The notes under the pieces were generated by a model. That model did no database searches, had not been told where the DNA came from, and saw nothing but the letters and a program-made list of their open reading frames with translations. Position numbers and translations under genes: made by a program. A DNA stretch of 64,000 nt from Trachythela sp. YZ-2020. Lineage: Eukaryota; Cnidaria; Anthozoa; Malacalcyonacea; Clavulariidae. Location of the stretch: positions 2,596,001-2,660,000 of the forward strand of contig JADLSH010000377.1 in NCBI GenBank assembly GCA_016169945.1. The letters are read 5' to 3'. Shown here piece by piece: positions 33,339-44,262 of this stretch. The number at the start of each line of letters is the position of its first letter. Position 1 is the stretch's first letter.

Positions 33339-34338
33339 ATGTAACTGCAAAACGTATAAAATATCTATAATTTAGCTTTTTTACTGCGAAAAAAAACGAC
33401 GAAAACTGCCGATTTACTGTTTAAAAGATTTTAAAAGACAGCCTAGTATATAAAACAGAAATTAAAAACGGCATAAGAATATCAAGGGCATAAGATTTAA
33501 GTTCAGTCGTTCACCAAATGTGTGAAAGTGGTTTTAATTACGGCCTTCGTACAACCGGCACCTGGTCTAAACTGGAAAACGTCAACCGGAAGTAAAATTT
33601 ATTTCCTGTCACTGTTGTCGCCCTTCGGCCCTTTCCCAGTTCCCGCCGTCTTTGCTTAAGTCACAGCTTAAGTTCCCTGCGGAAAATTCAAAATATATTG
33701 ATGTAAAGGAAAATCGTTTTCAATCCGACCTCTTGAGAAGGGTTTGTGAACTCAATTTGCAAATTAGTATGAAGAAAAATGATGAATGAAGCTTTTCATG
33801 TATTGAAGGAACGAAATGATAGGACAATAGTTCAAAAACGCGAAGAGAACTTTGTCAGAATATATATCAGGGGGTCTCAGAGAGCCGGGTGGATAATTGT
33901 GGCAGTTATTGAAGTCATAAATGGTTGCTTTCCTCACAAGGTATATATGGTAAGAGATTATTAAGTATTTTAATTTGTATTTTCTGAAAAATTACTCGAA
34001 AAATAGACGTTTTGGCGAGGTTGAGATTGAGTCATGTCTCGATCAAATCGGATCAATTCCATGTGTGCCCATTCCCCCCCGGGCATTTGTCGGGAATTAT
34101 ACAGCTACATCTATTCCTAGGGTCGGGCATTTGCTTCCTTCAGGTCGTCCCGGGGGTGGGTTTGTCGAAGCGTTCAATATCCACTGTATAATTTATAACG
34201 TAGGCAAGCGCTAAAAAGTCGCAGGTTTGTTGCTTTTTTTGCCATTTAACCATATTTTAGTACGCAATTATAACAGATGGTTTTACTGTTTTTATACACT
34301 ATGTTTCACACTGCATTGTACTACTGCATACTGTATTA

Positions 34339-34989
34339 CTGTAAACCTCCGATTATAAGCCCTGGGCTTATATAAGTTTGTACGGGGGAGGGGGGTTATA
34401 TACCGGGGGGGCTTATATATGGGGGGGGGCTTATATATGGGGGGGGTATACATGGACGACATTTTGGGTTAGTGGTAACCAAGTATATAAACACGGAATT
34501 AAACAAAAATTAATAACGCGTGTTCAGGTGGGTCTTCGGAGGGGGAATAGAACTTCCGTGTACATACTTCCTTTATGGGCCAAAGCTACACAAAAGATTT
34601 GAAACACCATCAGGACGCCTTGAAACACCATCAGGACGCCTTGAAACACCATCAGGACGCCTTGAAACACCATCAGGACGCCTTGAAACACCATCAGGAC
34701 GCCTTGAAACACCATCAGGACGAACATTCAAGCGTTTTGTAAAATTAATACTTTATAACATTTAAATACACACTGCTATAAAAAGTTTTTGTTCAGTTAC
34801 TGCTATGTGGAATTTTTTGGTTGCAATAGTTTTATATACCGGTCTAGTGGGCTTATATTCGGGGGGCTTATATTTGGGGGGGTTATTTGGGGGGGGGTTT
34901 ATATTTGGAATGGTGAGAACGTTAGTAATGTGATGGGCTTATAGACAGGGGGGCTTATAATCGGGGGGCTTATAATCGGAGGTTTACGG
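34339..34989. mobile_element. TA-flanked MITE, 651 bp
   Basis: Ends CTGTAAACCTCCGATTATAA and the inverse of CCGTAAACCTCCGATTATAA, each next to TA, as in Tc1/mariner/pogo-type elements. Subterminal parts repeat GGGGGGCTTATAT many times. There is no transposase. It contains the 21-bp minisatellite at 34600-34726. Confidence 0.78.
34600..34726. repeat. 21-bp minisatellite, 6 units
   Basis: Six perfect copies of GAAACACCATCAGGACGCCT plus T. The apparent peptide repeat ETPSGRL on the plus strand follows from the 21-bp period and is not evidence of a gene. Confidence 0.95.
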
Positions 34990-37397
34990 TATATAACACT
35001 GTTGACCAAGTGCATTATAATTCAGATTGAGACCTTGACTTTGGAGCGTTTTATCTTGTTATTGTTCACATGATTACAACGTGTTAATTGTTAAGTTTTT
35101 GGAACAACTCTATTTCTCAATTTTCACAAAATACTTCATTCTGCAAGGCTTAATAGATCTTTCGTTATTTATATGCAGCACTTTGAGGTCAAATTGGGGA
35201 CAATTGACACACAGGATGAAATGCAGTGTGCATTCAGATTTTATGGTTTGGAAAATGATTTTCCTATGTAGTATTAATAAAAATATTATAAAAATTTATA
35301 AAACAGATATTATAAAAATTTGCTTGCCCGAAAACTATTATTTTGTCCCCAAGGGCGGAGCATTTGCATCAATTTCAAGTCCCCTAGGTGGGGATTTTGT
35401 GCCACTTTTTTGACCCCATGGACCATGGTGGGGCATTTGCAAGTTTTTTTCGCCTAAATGTCAAATGCCAGACAAATGCCAAGGGGGGGGTGGGCACTCC
35501 TGGAATTGATCGAGACATTAGGATACAGCAAGTTCTATCGAACGAGATGGCGAGAAAAAAATCATGGTTTCTGATTGGCTATTAATACAGTACAGTATAT
35601 GTATACATCTAGGTGCAATCCTCATATCAACCCATTAGCTGCCAAATATGGAATAAAAATGTAACGTCATACTGTATCACAAGAAATGAGATAAAACTTT
35701 GGATATGAAAAACTAATATTGCATGTTTGAAGTCATGATCTACACAAACCAAAACAATATGGCATTGCCTTCTAAAGTTAAAGTTGGGACCAATAGTCGC
35801 AGGTACATTTCAGAAACAAACAACTTGTAGGCACATTTTGTATTAAAAGACTTTATGTAAGTCATTGATGGAAAGTTGAAAGAAATGTCAAAACTACCAG
35901 TTATGGGGAAACAACTTTAGTCTTTATTATTAATGGTAGTTAATGATGGTAGAGAAACCTATAAAGAGCTGAGCCGAGTCAGCCGACTATAGAATTATAG
36001 AAATTCACAGCTCATCACATAATTATTTCGCATTTTTATGGCGATATTTTGCAGGCACATCAAATAGCTTTTGCATTCCCAAGCACACAAAAAAGTTATC
36101 GACCCCTATTCAGCTGTTCGGAGATTTAGAGCCTGTTTATATGAGAGACAGGAGTGGATGTTTGCCGGGATGGAACGTTTTTCAACCCGCGTTTATATTA
36201 AATAATTAGTGTTTTGTAGCATTTTTGTCAGATGAACAGGTCATAAGCATTACATATTGGAATCCGTTGTCACAGGAATAACCACTGTGTTAAGAGATCA
36301 AAAGATTTGGCTGAGGATTAGCAACGGAACAGATTTTCAACGAACATAAAATCACTCTTTTGGAAACAAATTTTTCACCCAACAACATGATCACCACTTC
36401 TAAAATTGAAATGTGTCCACAAAATGTGATTTACAACCTTCATAGCCCAGCTACAGTACATGTGGATGAGTCAGCCCATGTCACATGTTTATTATGTGGA
36501 AAATACTAGTTTGGTTTAAACAAGATCACTTGTCTGTTGAGGCAGATCTTACTTAGGCGGGCTGGCTCGGTTCCCATATACATGTAATATGAAATTTAAT
36601 AAAAGTAATAACAAATGCCGTATCTCAGCATAACCCATATATACAGCCTCTTACTCTCAAGCTGCACAAATCCTGTATGACTCTAATTCAAATTATTTGC
36701 TTTTATAGCCAATTCCTTGCCATAATGAACACTCCTAATGACCCCATAACTACCTGGTCTGTTTTAAACATTTCAGTTAATTTAGTTTTACTTTTTCAGG
36801 GCATGCCATCAAATGTATGAGATTTTACTCCAGTATGTCTTCTTTTAGGGATTGTTAAATGGCTTGATTGAGAAAACTTCTTACCACATCATTGAATGGA
36901 AAAGATAGGTTTGTCTTCATATGTACTTGTTAGTTGCATGAATGGCAAAAGGCAAACATATTATGCCAAGACTGTGACATGGCAGATTTACAAATTTAGT
37001 GACTTAGCCTAGTCTTGGAAATGTAGAAACCAAGAGTACTGCATATACCTACAGTACGTGGTTCTTGGCTGACAAAATGTACCTGACCATTATATAGGTG
37101 TATCCTGGTTATCAGCTGGGTATCATGAAACACAATTACTAGTCGCTTCATTTGGATATATCAATAGATACAGTATTACCGATATATTATTTTATAGTAA
37201 TATATGCATTAATATTAGTTGTTTCTTCATATACCATAACATTTTGTTCTTGTAATTCTTGCATTTCAAGGGATTTTGCGGGGATTAATATATTGAGCCA
37301 CCTTTATCAACAATGTGCCAACCTATCTGTGCATAGCTGTATTTGTATCACCTCTAATTTACCCACATTATTTTCTTGTGAAATTTTCTGTATGTAG

Positions 37398-37800
37398 GGC
37401 TACAACCTGAATATTACAGAAAATCGGTACCTCCAACAGTGTAAAGGATATAGATTCTGGTGAGTTGAAAGCGACCATTCTGGCTCCCATTTCTATTTAC
37501 ATGTAGTTTACTTGGTCGAAATTCATTGGTATGACATTACTGTACGAGTGACAACATAGTTTGTTTGGAGTAAACCGAATTAAATTTAATAGCTTGTCTA
37601 TCTTTTTAAACAATTGAGGTATTGGCTGTATTCTGAAATGGGTCACTTTTTCTGCCCATGATAATTTTAAATGTCTCCTTGTACAGTAAGTATAGGCAAG
37701 CATTGAGTTACAGAGCTAAAATTATATATGAATTTTCAGGTTTGGCACACAGGAACAACCATGAGCAATGAAAGAGGACTCCGAATGCTCTTCGTCTGGG
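37398..37800 (+). pseudogene. exon-pair relic X, copy 1
   Basis: An exon-like block 37398-37459 (after TATGTAG, before GTGAGT; reads GYNLNITENRYLQQCKGYRF) is followed at about 37739 by a block after TTTTCAG ending at GGTGAGAATG. In the third copy (41408-41808) the two join in phase and read on through FIDGTHAGTTMSTERGLRML. Here the second block has lost 10 bases relative to that copy, which breaks the frame. Family not recognised. Confidence 0.4.
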
Positions 37801-38889
37801 TGAGAATGTTCAACTTTTGTAGTGTATTATGTGATGGTTAAATCGGGAATAAATCCCAACTTCACTTGAGTGAAGAAGTGATATTTAGGTTATCTTTCCA
37901 TGGCTTGCTTCAACCTTGTGATATACTTAAGTTTATGATTCATATACAGTATTCTGACAAATGTACATGTTACTGTACTGTATGAGTTATAAATAAATAA
38001 ATCTTCATTTGCATAATAAAAATACAGATGAACAAGGTTAACCAAAAAAAAACGCAATGTCCATTCTTATGTGTACTTATTACTCTGTTCTGAACTGCGA
38101 ATAGAATAACATTCTACAGACTACAGTATTGGTGATCGGCCACACGCGATTTCGGACCGGTCAACTCCTTCGAGCCCTTCCAAAAACAACGAAAATGCAA
38201 CACAGCAAAAAACACATAAATCACATTCTCTGCTATTGTACTGGCACCGAAGCGTTGTCACTTGATCTTCGAAGAAGCATTCTCGGCGAGATCGTTTTGG
38301 CTGTCGGCGATGCAATTTTCCCTTTCCTAAACGTTCGCCGCTCGTCCCCAACGGTCAGCTCAGCTCGTCCAACCTTTCATAGAATGTTGGGAAAGTTAAA
38401 CATCGTCATGTAAATCACACAAGTATTGACAAATTGACATAATATTTAACGGGTCCACAACATCTCAAAAATCAATCTCGTTCCCAGAGCCAAAATATGA
38501 CTGGTCACTATGACCAGAGTCATACAAATTTGCCCGGTAATATAAAAAATTTGAGCAGACGTTATTTTTAGCCCTGCCAAATTTATCGGAAAAATCCAGT
38601 TCTATGATCATTTTGAAATGTTTTGCGAAATTTCCAAAGCTAATATTTTAAGAATTTTCACATTAATTCGAAGCATATGCAATGCCCCAAAACGTACGGA
38701 CATTTTACAGTAGATTTTGGCAATTGTCAAATTCTTTATTTAATAGTATTAATTGACTCATTTTGTCATTTGTACTGTAGTGTACAAAAACGTTATGACA
38801 ATGTTATCATCGCTACCGTTTGCTCAGCAGTTTGCTAATTATAACTGCGTCATATTGAAACAATAGTTTGGCAACTATATACTGTAATA

Positions 38890-39056
38890 TTAGGGCCATT
38901 TATACGGGAGAAAATAAGACGCCACTTACATAAGACGCGACTTAAATAAGAACAGGGGTTCAGGCTGTTCCACAATACGCGCAACTTATTAGAATTTGAC
39001 CATTTATACGAGTGTGTTTGCGTCTTATACATGTAAGTCGCGTAATAAATGGCCCT
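38890..39056. mobile_element. small MITE, about 167 bp (copy C)
   Basis: TAGGGCCATTTAT at the left and ATAAATGGCCCTA at the right form the TIR. Subterminal AAGACGC and GTCGCGT motifs are also inverted. The copy in C' is at 58379-58545. Confidence 0.65.
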
Positions 39057-39764
39057 ATTGTTTACATCTGCTTGGTTAGTAAGGTTAAGGGGTTGCTGCA
39101 TGCATATGTTTCTGGTAATATCAGAACCGTTTCATAAATCTCACAAAACTATTTTAAATACCTGCATTGATGATGTATTTGTGTTTGTTCATTTCTTTCA
39201 GGATCTGCAGCATTTTATCTGTTTAACACAGATAATATGGGGAATTTGACATACTGGATTGCAAAGTAAGTACTGTAATCTGAAGCTTGAAACATGCTTG
39301 CTTGTCTTCTGATAGTTCGTGTCCGTTAGTAAAATAGCTTGCGTATTATTGCTGCATATGCTATCAGATCTCCCAGTGTCTGGTGCGTATTCTCTTGTAT
39401 TTTGTTTTATTTCTGTTGTTTAATCTTGTTCCTTGTTTATTATATCTTGTACTGTAATCTCCTGTATTTTTCATGTACAGTATGGTCTTTTACGCTACTA
39501 TACTTGCTGGCTATTATATCGTTTATATAAACCACCATATTCTCTGTAGAGATTAGACTCTTTGAAACCATTATGTCAAATTCCTTTGTCAGAAGCTCCT
39601 GAAAATGCTTAATATGCAAAGTCCTTATTGTTGTGCAAACAAACTCCTTACACTTCTCAGTCTGTAGACATATTATGGCATTGCTGATTTCGACTGGAAT
39701 ATAGTCGCGTGTATACTTGCGGTAGGATCACTTGAAATAATGCACTTGAAAAGCACTTGAAATA

Positions 39765-40466
39765 ATGGAGTACTTACATCCGTGCCCATTGATAGAGCAT
39801 GTAGACATATGCAGCGAACTGATCCAGCCGTCTGCTTCAGCAAGGAATAATGGGGTAATTTTTGGCAAACATATATCCCTCGACGAATATGTTACTTCTA
39901 CCTGTAAGGCATGTTTCTTCCATCTCCACAACATAGCAAGGATAAGACATTGTTTATCTCAAGCAGACACTGAAACTTTACTCCACGCGTTCATTACTTC
40001 TTAATTACATAACTGCAACTCACTACTCTATGGATTGCCTAAATTCTTAATCGACCGTATGCAAAATGTACGGAACTCTGCAGCTCGTATGTTTACACGT
40101 AGTATAGGAAGTACAACAACATTACGCCAGTCTTGAAGCAACTACATTGGCTTGCAGTGAACCATCCTATCGTGCAGTATAAGCTATTACTAATAACTTA
40201 TAAGGCGTTAAATGGACTAGCACCTTCCTGGCTACATTAAAGCTCTATTACCACCATATACCTCGACCATGAATCTAAGATCCACCTCAAAGAACCTATT
40301 GAAAATACCATCAGTTAGATTGGTTCACTACGGTCATAGGTCCTTCTCTTTTGCACCTCCACCAAAACTGTGGAACTCACTTCCTGACAATATTCGTCAT
40401 AGTGACTCGCTGACAAGTTTTAAAGCTAGCATTAAGACTTATCCTTTTAAGCAGATTTATGACTAG
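39765..40466 (+). pseudogene. CR1-like LINE ORF2, C-terminal relic (copy C)
   Basis: Frames in succession read GVIFGKHISLDEYV, CLSQADTETLLHAF, LLYGLPKFLIDR, then LRSTSKNLLKIPSV and PPKLWNSLPDNIR. This is the order after the RT core in CR1-type retrotransposons. Several frameshifts and stops separate them. 5' truncation has removed the endonuclease and most of the RT. Confidence 0.82.
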
Positions 40467-40545
40467 CTAACTTTACCTGAGGCTAGTGCGAATAGTTCTA
40501 CCAATTTATTTATAATTATTGTAAATGTAACAATTTCCTAGTTAG

Positions 40546-40765
40546 ACTTTAATTCAGCTTCGGCCACGGACATATAGAACAAATTAAGGGTCGATTCGCG
40601 CAGTGTGCCTAAAAGATATAAACAAAATCTCGACGTTTCGAGCTAAAGCCCTTCGTCAGGAAAAATTAGTCAAACTAATTTCTCCTGACGAAGGGCTTTA
40701 GCTCGAAACTTCGAGATTTTGTTTATATCTTTTAGGCACACGCGAATCGACCCTTAATTTGTCCT
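40546..40765. mobile_element. foldback hairpin with 14-bp direct flanks
   Basis: Nearly perfect arms of about 90 bases surround a tiny loop (about 40668-40672). The stem contains CGAGCTAAAGCCCTTCGTCA. The insertion is bracketed by AATTTCCTAGTTAG on both sides (40532-40545, 40766-40779), and C' lacks it. Related to the hairpin at 4759-4897. Confidence 0.82.
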
Positions 40766-40841
40766 AATTTCCTAGTTAGTAGTTTTTATTGTAACTAGAA
40801 TGTACAGCGCTATATTGAGCTACAGGAAATATAGATAGCGC

Positions 40842-41235
40842 TTTAGTATAAATTTCCAGGTGACTATTGATTTTCCTGCATTCTGATTCACTGTCTCTGA
40901 AGTGATAGTCACTGGTCAGTGACTATAGCTTTTTGCTTTTTTTTCAAAATGGCTGTTCTTTTTGCCGTAGTAACAGAAGAGGAAATTGCCCAAATTAAAG
41001 AAGATAGCATTCCGGAAAAAACCAAACAAGCTACAAAATATGGTTTAAAAATATTTAAATGTAAAAATATTAAACTTTACGTGCTTTTATTTGGAAAAAA
41101 CTGGCTTCGTCGCAACGCGACACAGAGCCGTGTCTGAGATTTAAATTATGTAAACAAACTATTTATAAATTTGAAGGGAATTTTTATAAAGTTGTGTTGA
41201 TTATTATTTGTAAACACCTGGAAATTTATACTAAA
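40842..41235 (+). mobile_element. inverted-repeat cassette with an exon-like start
   Basis: TTTAGTATAAATTTCCAGGT at the left is inverted at 41215-41235. Inside, an ATG at 40949 opens MAVLFAVVTEEEIAQIKEDS up to a GTAAAA donor at about 41060. The segment resembles the N-terminus of cnidarian proteins with Crypton-type recombinase-like domains (TKQATKYGLKIF), from memory only. It may be a MITE carrying the promoter and first exon of a larger transposon. Confidence 0.45.
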
Positions 41236-41407
41236 ACAATTAGTCGCATCAGGCTCGGTGATTTACAAGCCTATAGTCACTCAGCCAAAGGCTTTTCGCC
41301 TTCGGCAACTAATTGTTAAATAGCTGTATTTGTATCATGTATAATTGACGTATTATATGCCTAAAATTATCAAATGCCCTCTAATTTACGTACAATTTTT
41401 CTGTGTA

Positions 41408-41808
41408 TAGGCTACAACCTGAAGATTACATAAAATCGGTACTTCCAACAGTGTAAAGGATATAGATTCTGGTAAGTTGAAAGCAGTCATTTTGGCTCCC
41501 AGTACTATTTAGTTTACTCGTTGCAAATTCATTGGTGTAACATTGGTGTACGAGATGCAACATAGTTTGTTTTGCACAGTAAAATGATCAAACTTTAATA
41601 GCTTGTCTATCTTTTAAACAATTGAGTTGTTTATTCTGAAATGCCGGGTGACTTTGTCTGCCGTGATAATTTTAACTGTCTCCCTGTAATTAGGCAAGCA
41701 ATGAGTTACAGTGCTAAAATTATCTATGATTTTTCAGGTTTATTGATGGAACACATGCAGGAACAACCATGAGCACTGAAAGAGGACTCCGAATGCTCTT
41801 CATCTAGG
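41408..41808 (+). pseudogene. exon-pair relic X, copy 3
   Basis: Third copy of the block at 37398-37800, inside a partial repeat 41330-41830. The second exon is longer than in the other copies and in frame, but the first has an in-frame TAA (after NLKIT), and the second ends in TAG at the donor. Confidence 0.4.
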
Positions 41809-43722
41809 TGAGAATGTTCTACTTTTGTGGTGTATTATGACCTCATTACTTCAATCAGTACAAAATTGCTAAGCAATACCGAGTACCAAAATTGCCGCAT
41901 TGATCATCTGATCCCCATTTAAATTTTTCATTCCTGCAAGATCAGGCCTAAGTTACATTTTTCGCAACTGCTCCTGGCTAGGTCTAAAAGTGTACCGGTA
42001 TATAAATTTTTGTTTAAATTTTCCATCTAAAAGCACCTACTATATAAGTTCTATTGAACGAGATGGCGAGAAAAAAAGTATGGTTTCTGATTGGCTATTA
42101 ATACAGTACATACATCTAGGTGCAATGCTCATATCAACCCATTAGCCGCCAAATATGGAATAAAATTGTAACGTCATATCCCAGGGTGCATTCCATGCAC
42201 GCCGGATATATCCGGCGTGGGTTTTAAAATTCGTTGCCGTATTGGCGTGAGATCACTCAAAAAGAAGTGATAAGTGTAACCAAGTTTGTGCTCGAATTCA
42301 TTGTCATATGTATATTCACAGTATAACTTCAAGAATATGATGTTAACAGTACATAAGACAAAGCCCACTGATACAGTACACTGTGCAACACCACCCTAAG
42401 GACAAAGCTTATTAAAATGAGCAATTGTCCAACCCTATGTTCTTCACACAGACACATGTTCTCTGCACTGCACCCAAAATATATGCAAAAGACTTTTTGA
42501 TGGGAAAGGGTTTGTGCTTTTGTTATTGGCTTTCAACATGCATGTGGTCAATGGGGTCATTATTTCGATTCCGTGACTTTCTTGTCGCCGGATCACATCG
42601 TGCATGAAAAAAATATATGTTGGTTCAGGGTGAGTGCGGTTGTTATCATGCATGGACCTATGCTAGCATGAGGCACTGACACAAAGATACAACTTTCCAA
42701 CATTCCCTGGCACTGGTCATTTTTACACAAACGACGGCAAGAGAGAACGAGGGTGATTCCTAACAGATGATTACACTGCATTTGAACATGAAACAATTGC
42801 ACAAAACACCAACTTTCCTATCAAAATCATTTCCTATTTCTGTCTGGGAAATTTGGAATTTCCTTAAAGTGGAAACACCACAGTAAAATCCGACATGGAT
42901 CTCCCACGCCCTTCAAATGTTTAGAAATTATACTACAGCCAAACGTATCCTAGGCGGGAGACTTAGGCATGCAATTCATGAAAATGCCTGTCTAGATTTT
43001 TTGAAAAATGTTCACAAGGTCCTACTCACGTTGATAAACCTAAACTGGTTCCCAGCCGTGACCTCTGCTATTGTCATGATTAACCCCTCGGTTCTTTGAG
43101 GGATTACGGCAGATCGACTATCATGGGACTTTACATGATGTCCTAAGTCAGTCACAGCCACCTACGGAGGATGGAACCACGTAAAAACAATGACATGAAG
43201 ACGACACAAATTGCCATATTCACGCCATCACAGTCTCTCCCGCTCAAAGACGTTAGATCAAAGCATATCATGTGATACACTACACACGTCATAACATCAA
43301 CACTTTCATATATTTGTTACTTCATGTAATACATTATCGTAAATAGCACATTGATCATATTACCAATGAATGTCAACACATGATCTCAAATCAGATTGCA
43401 GGAATGAATTTCATGAAGTTCATACTGTCCTGGAGACGGAACATAGTAACGGTAGGATCCAAAAAACCGATACTCTATACACATGATATAGAAATTACAC
43501 AAAAATTATGTTCAAATACCATTCGGTGAACGGGGAACGATCATGAATGATCTCCTACCCTACACTAATGACCGTCCAAGGCTTTACAAACTCCATTAGG
43601 AAATCCACAAAATTCATGAGTCTCTAAATTTCAATCCATTCCAGAACGCTTTCCACAAATGATGGGACTGATAAACTAACACCACTTTTCTAACACAAAC
43701 GCATTCCTCTTCCAATACCATC

Positions 43723-44262
43723 ATGGAGGATGGATACCCAATGTCACCGCTTACAACCCAAGTGCTCCAAGATATAGAAGAACTCCTTAACAACCTTGAA
43801 TCAGACACGCCAGTAGATCCGAAAGAGTTGATTGCAGACTCGCAAGTTCAACCATTCACGCTTGAAATGTCTCCTGACGATGAAATTCCAGAGAACGATG
43901 AAATTCCAGAGAACGATGAAATTCCACAGAACGATGTTACATCCACCACTCCATCTGTACCCAAGAAGAACTCGAATTCACGAAGGTCGTTGAAGCGGCT
44001 ACGGAGGCATAGCCGAAACAAAACAGTCCCAAAAATTGATATTCAACCGGAAGTAGACCTCTCCGACGATCTATTGCACAAGTGGCAATCTTGCGTGATG
44101 GGTTGTTCCTTGAAACTAACGAACATCCTCATGACGCACCATGAGCAGCAATTATTATCAAAGAGGGACACACCACCAGACCTGATGTTGCTTGACCCAT
44201 CATCACCTCCAACTGTACCCCATTTTCGCCATCAGCCAATCCACCAGGGTTGGCGACAATAA
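43723..44262 (+). CDS. Penelope-like element unit 1, N-terminal frame
   Basis: An ATG-started frame of 179 residues (MEDGYPMSPLTTQVLQDIEE). It is acidic at first with three tandem DEIPEND-type repeats, then basic (RRSLKRLRRHSR). It ends at TAA 13 bases into the following RT frame, which lies at -1 relative to it. It probably represents the N-terminal part of the RT protein. Unit 2 encodes the identical 179 residues with the same offset. Confidence 0.7.
   Translation: MEDGYPMSPLTTQVLQDIEELLNNLESDTPVDPKELIADSQVQPFTLEMSPDDEIPENDEIPENDEIPQNDVTSTTPSVPKKNSNSRRSLKRLRRHSRNKTVPKIDIQPEVDLSDDLLHKWQSCVMGCSLKLTNILMTHHEQQLLSKRDTPPDLMLLDPSSPPTVPHFRHQPIHQGWRQ

Larger units (their letters stand above)
34035..35519. 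mobile_element. inverted-repeat element hosting a nested MITE
   Basis: The left text ATGTCTCGATCAAATCGGAT with GTGTGCCCATTCCCCCCC and GGGCATTTGTC reappears inverted at 35463-35519. The arms are about 55 bases, imperfect and C/G-run rich. The interior has no transposase. No clear TSD could be read, so the borders are approximate. Confidence 0.55.
35530..40511 (+). repeat. segmental duplication, copy C
   Basis: Co-linear with C' (42054-42179 continued at 54048-60021), with only a few percent differences by eye. Contents shared by both: the MITE (38890/58379), the exon-like pair (37398/56834), an unrecognised frame at 38129/57607 and the LINE relic (39765/59264). No intact gene is recognisable. 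Confidence 0.9.

Noticed and set aside
34520..34765. Open frame with ETPSGRL repeats
   Set aside because: The repeats follow from the 21-bp minisatellite inside a MITE.
36849..36908. Exon-like block ending before GTTTGT, shared by C and C'
   Set aside because: The only open frame ends in TAG exactly at the supposed donor, so it cannot be an internal coding exon.
38121..38413. Overlapping plus and minus frames shared with 57551-57870
   Set aside because: Open in both duplicates, but the plus frame starts at TTG, and neither strand shows a recognisable domain. Not called as a gene.
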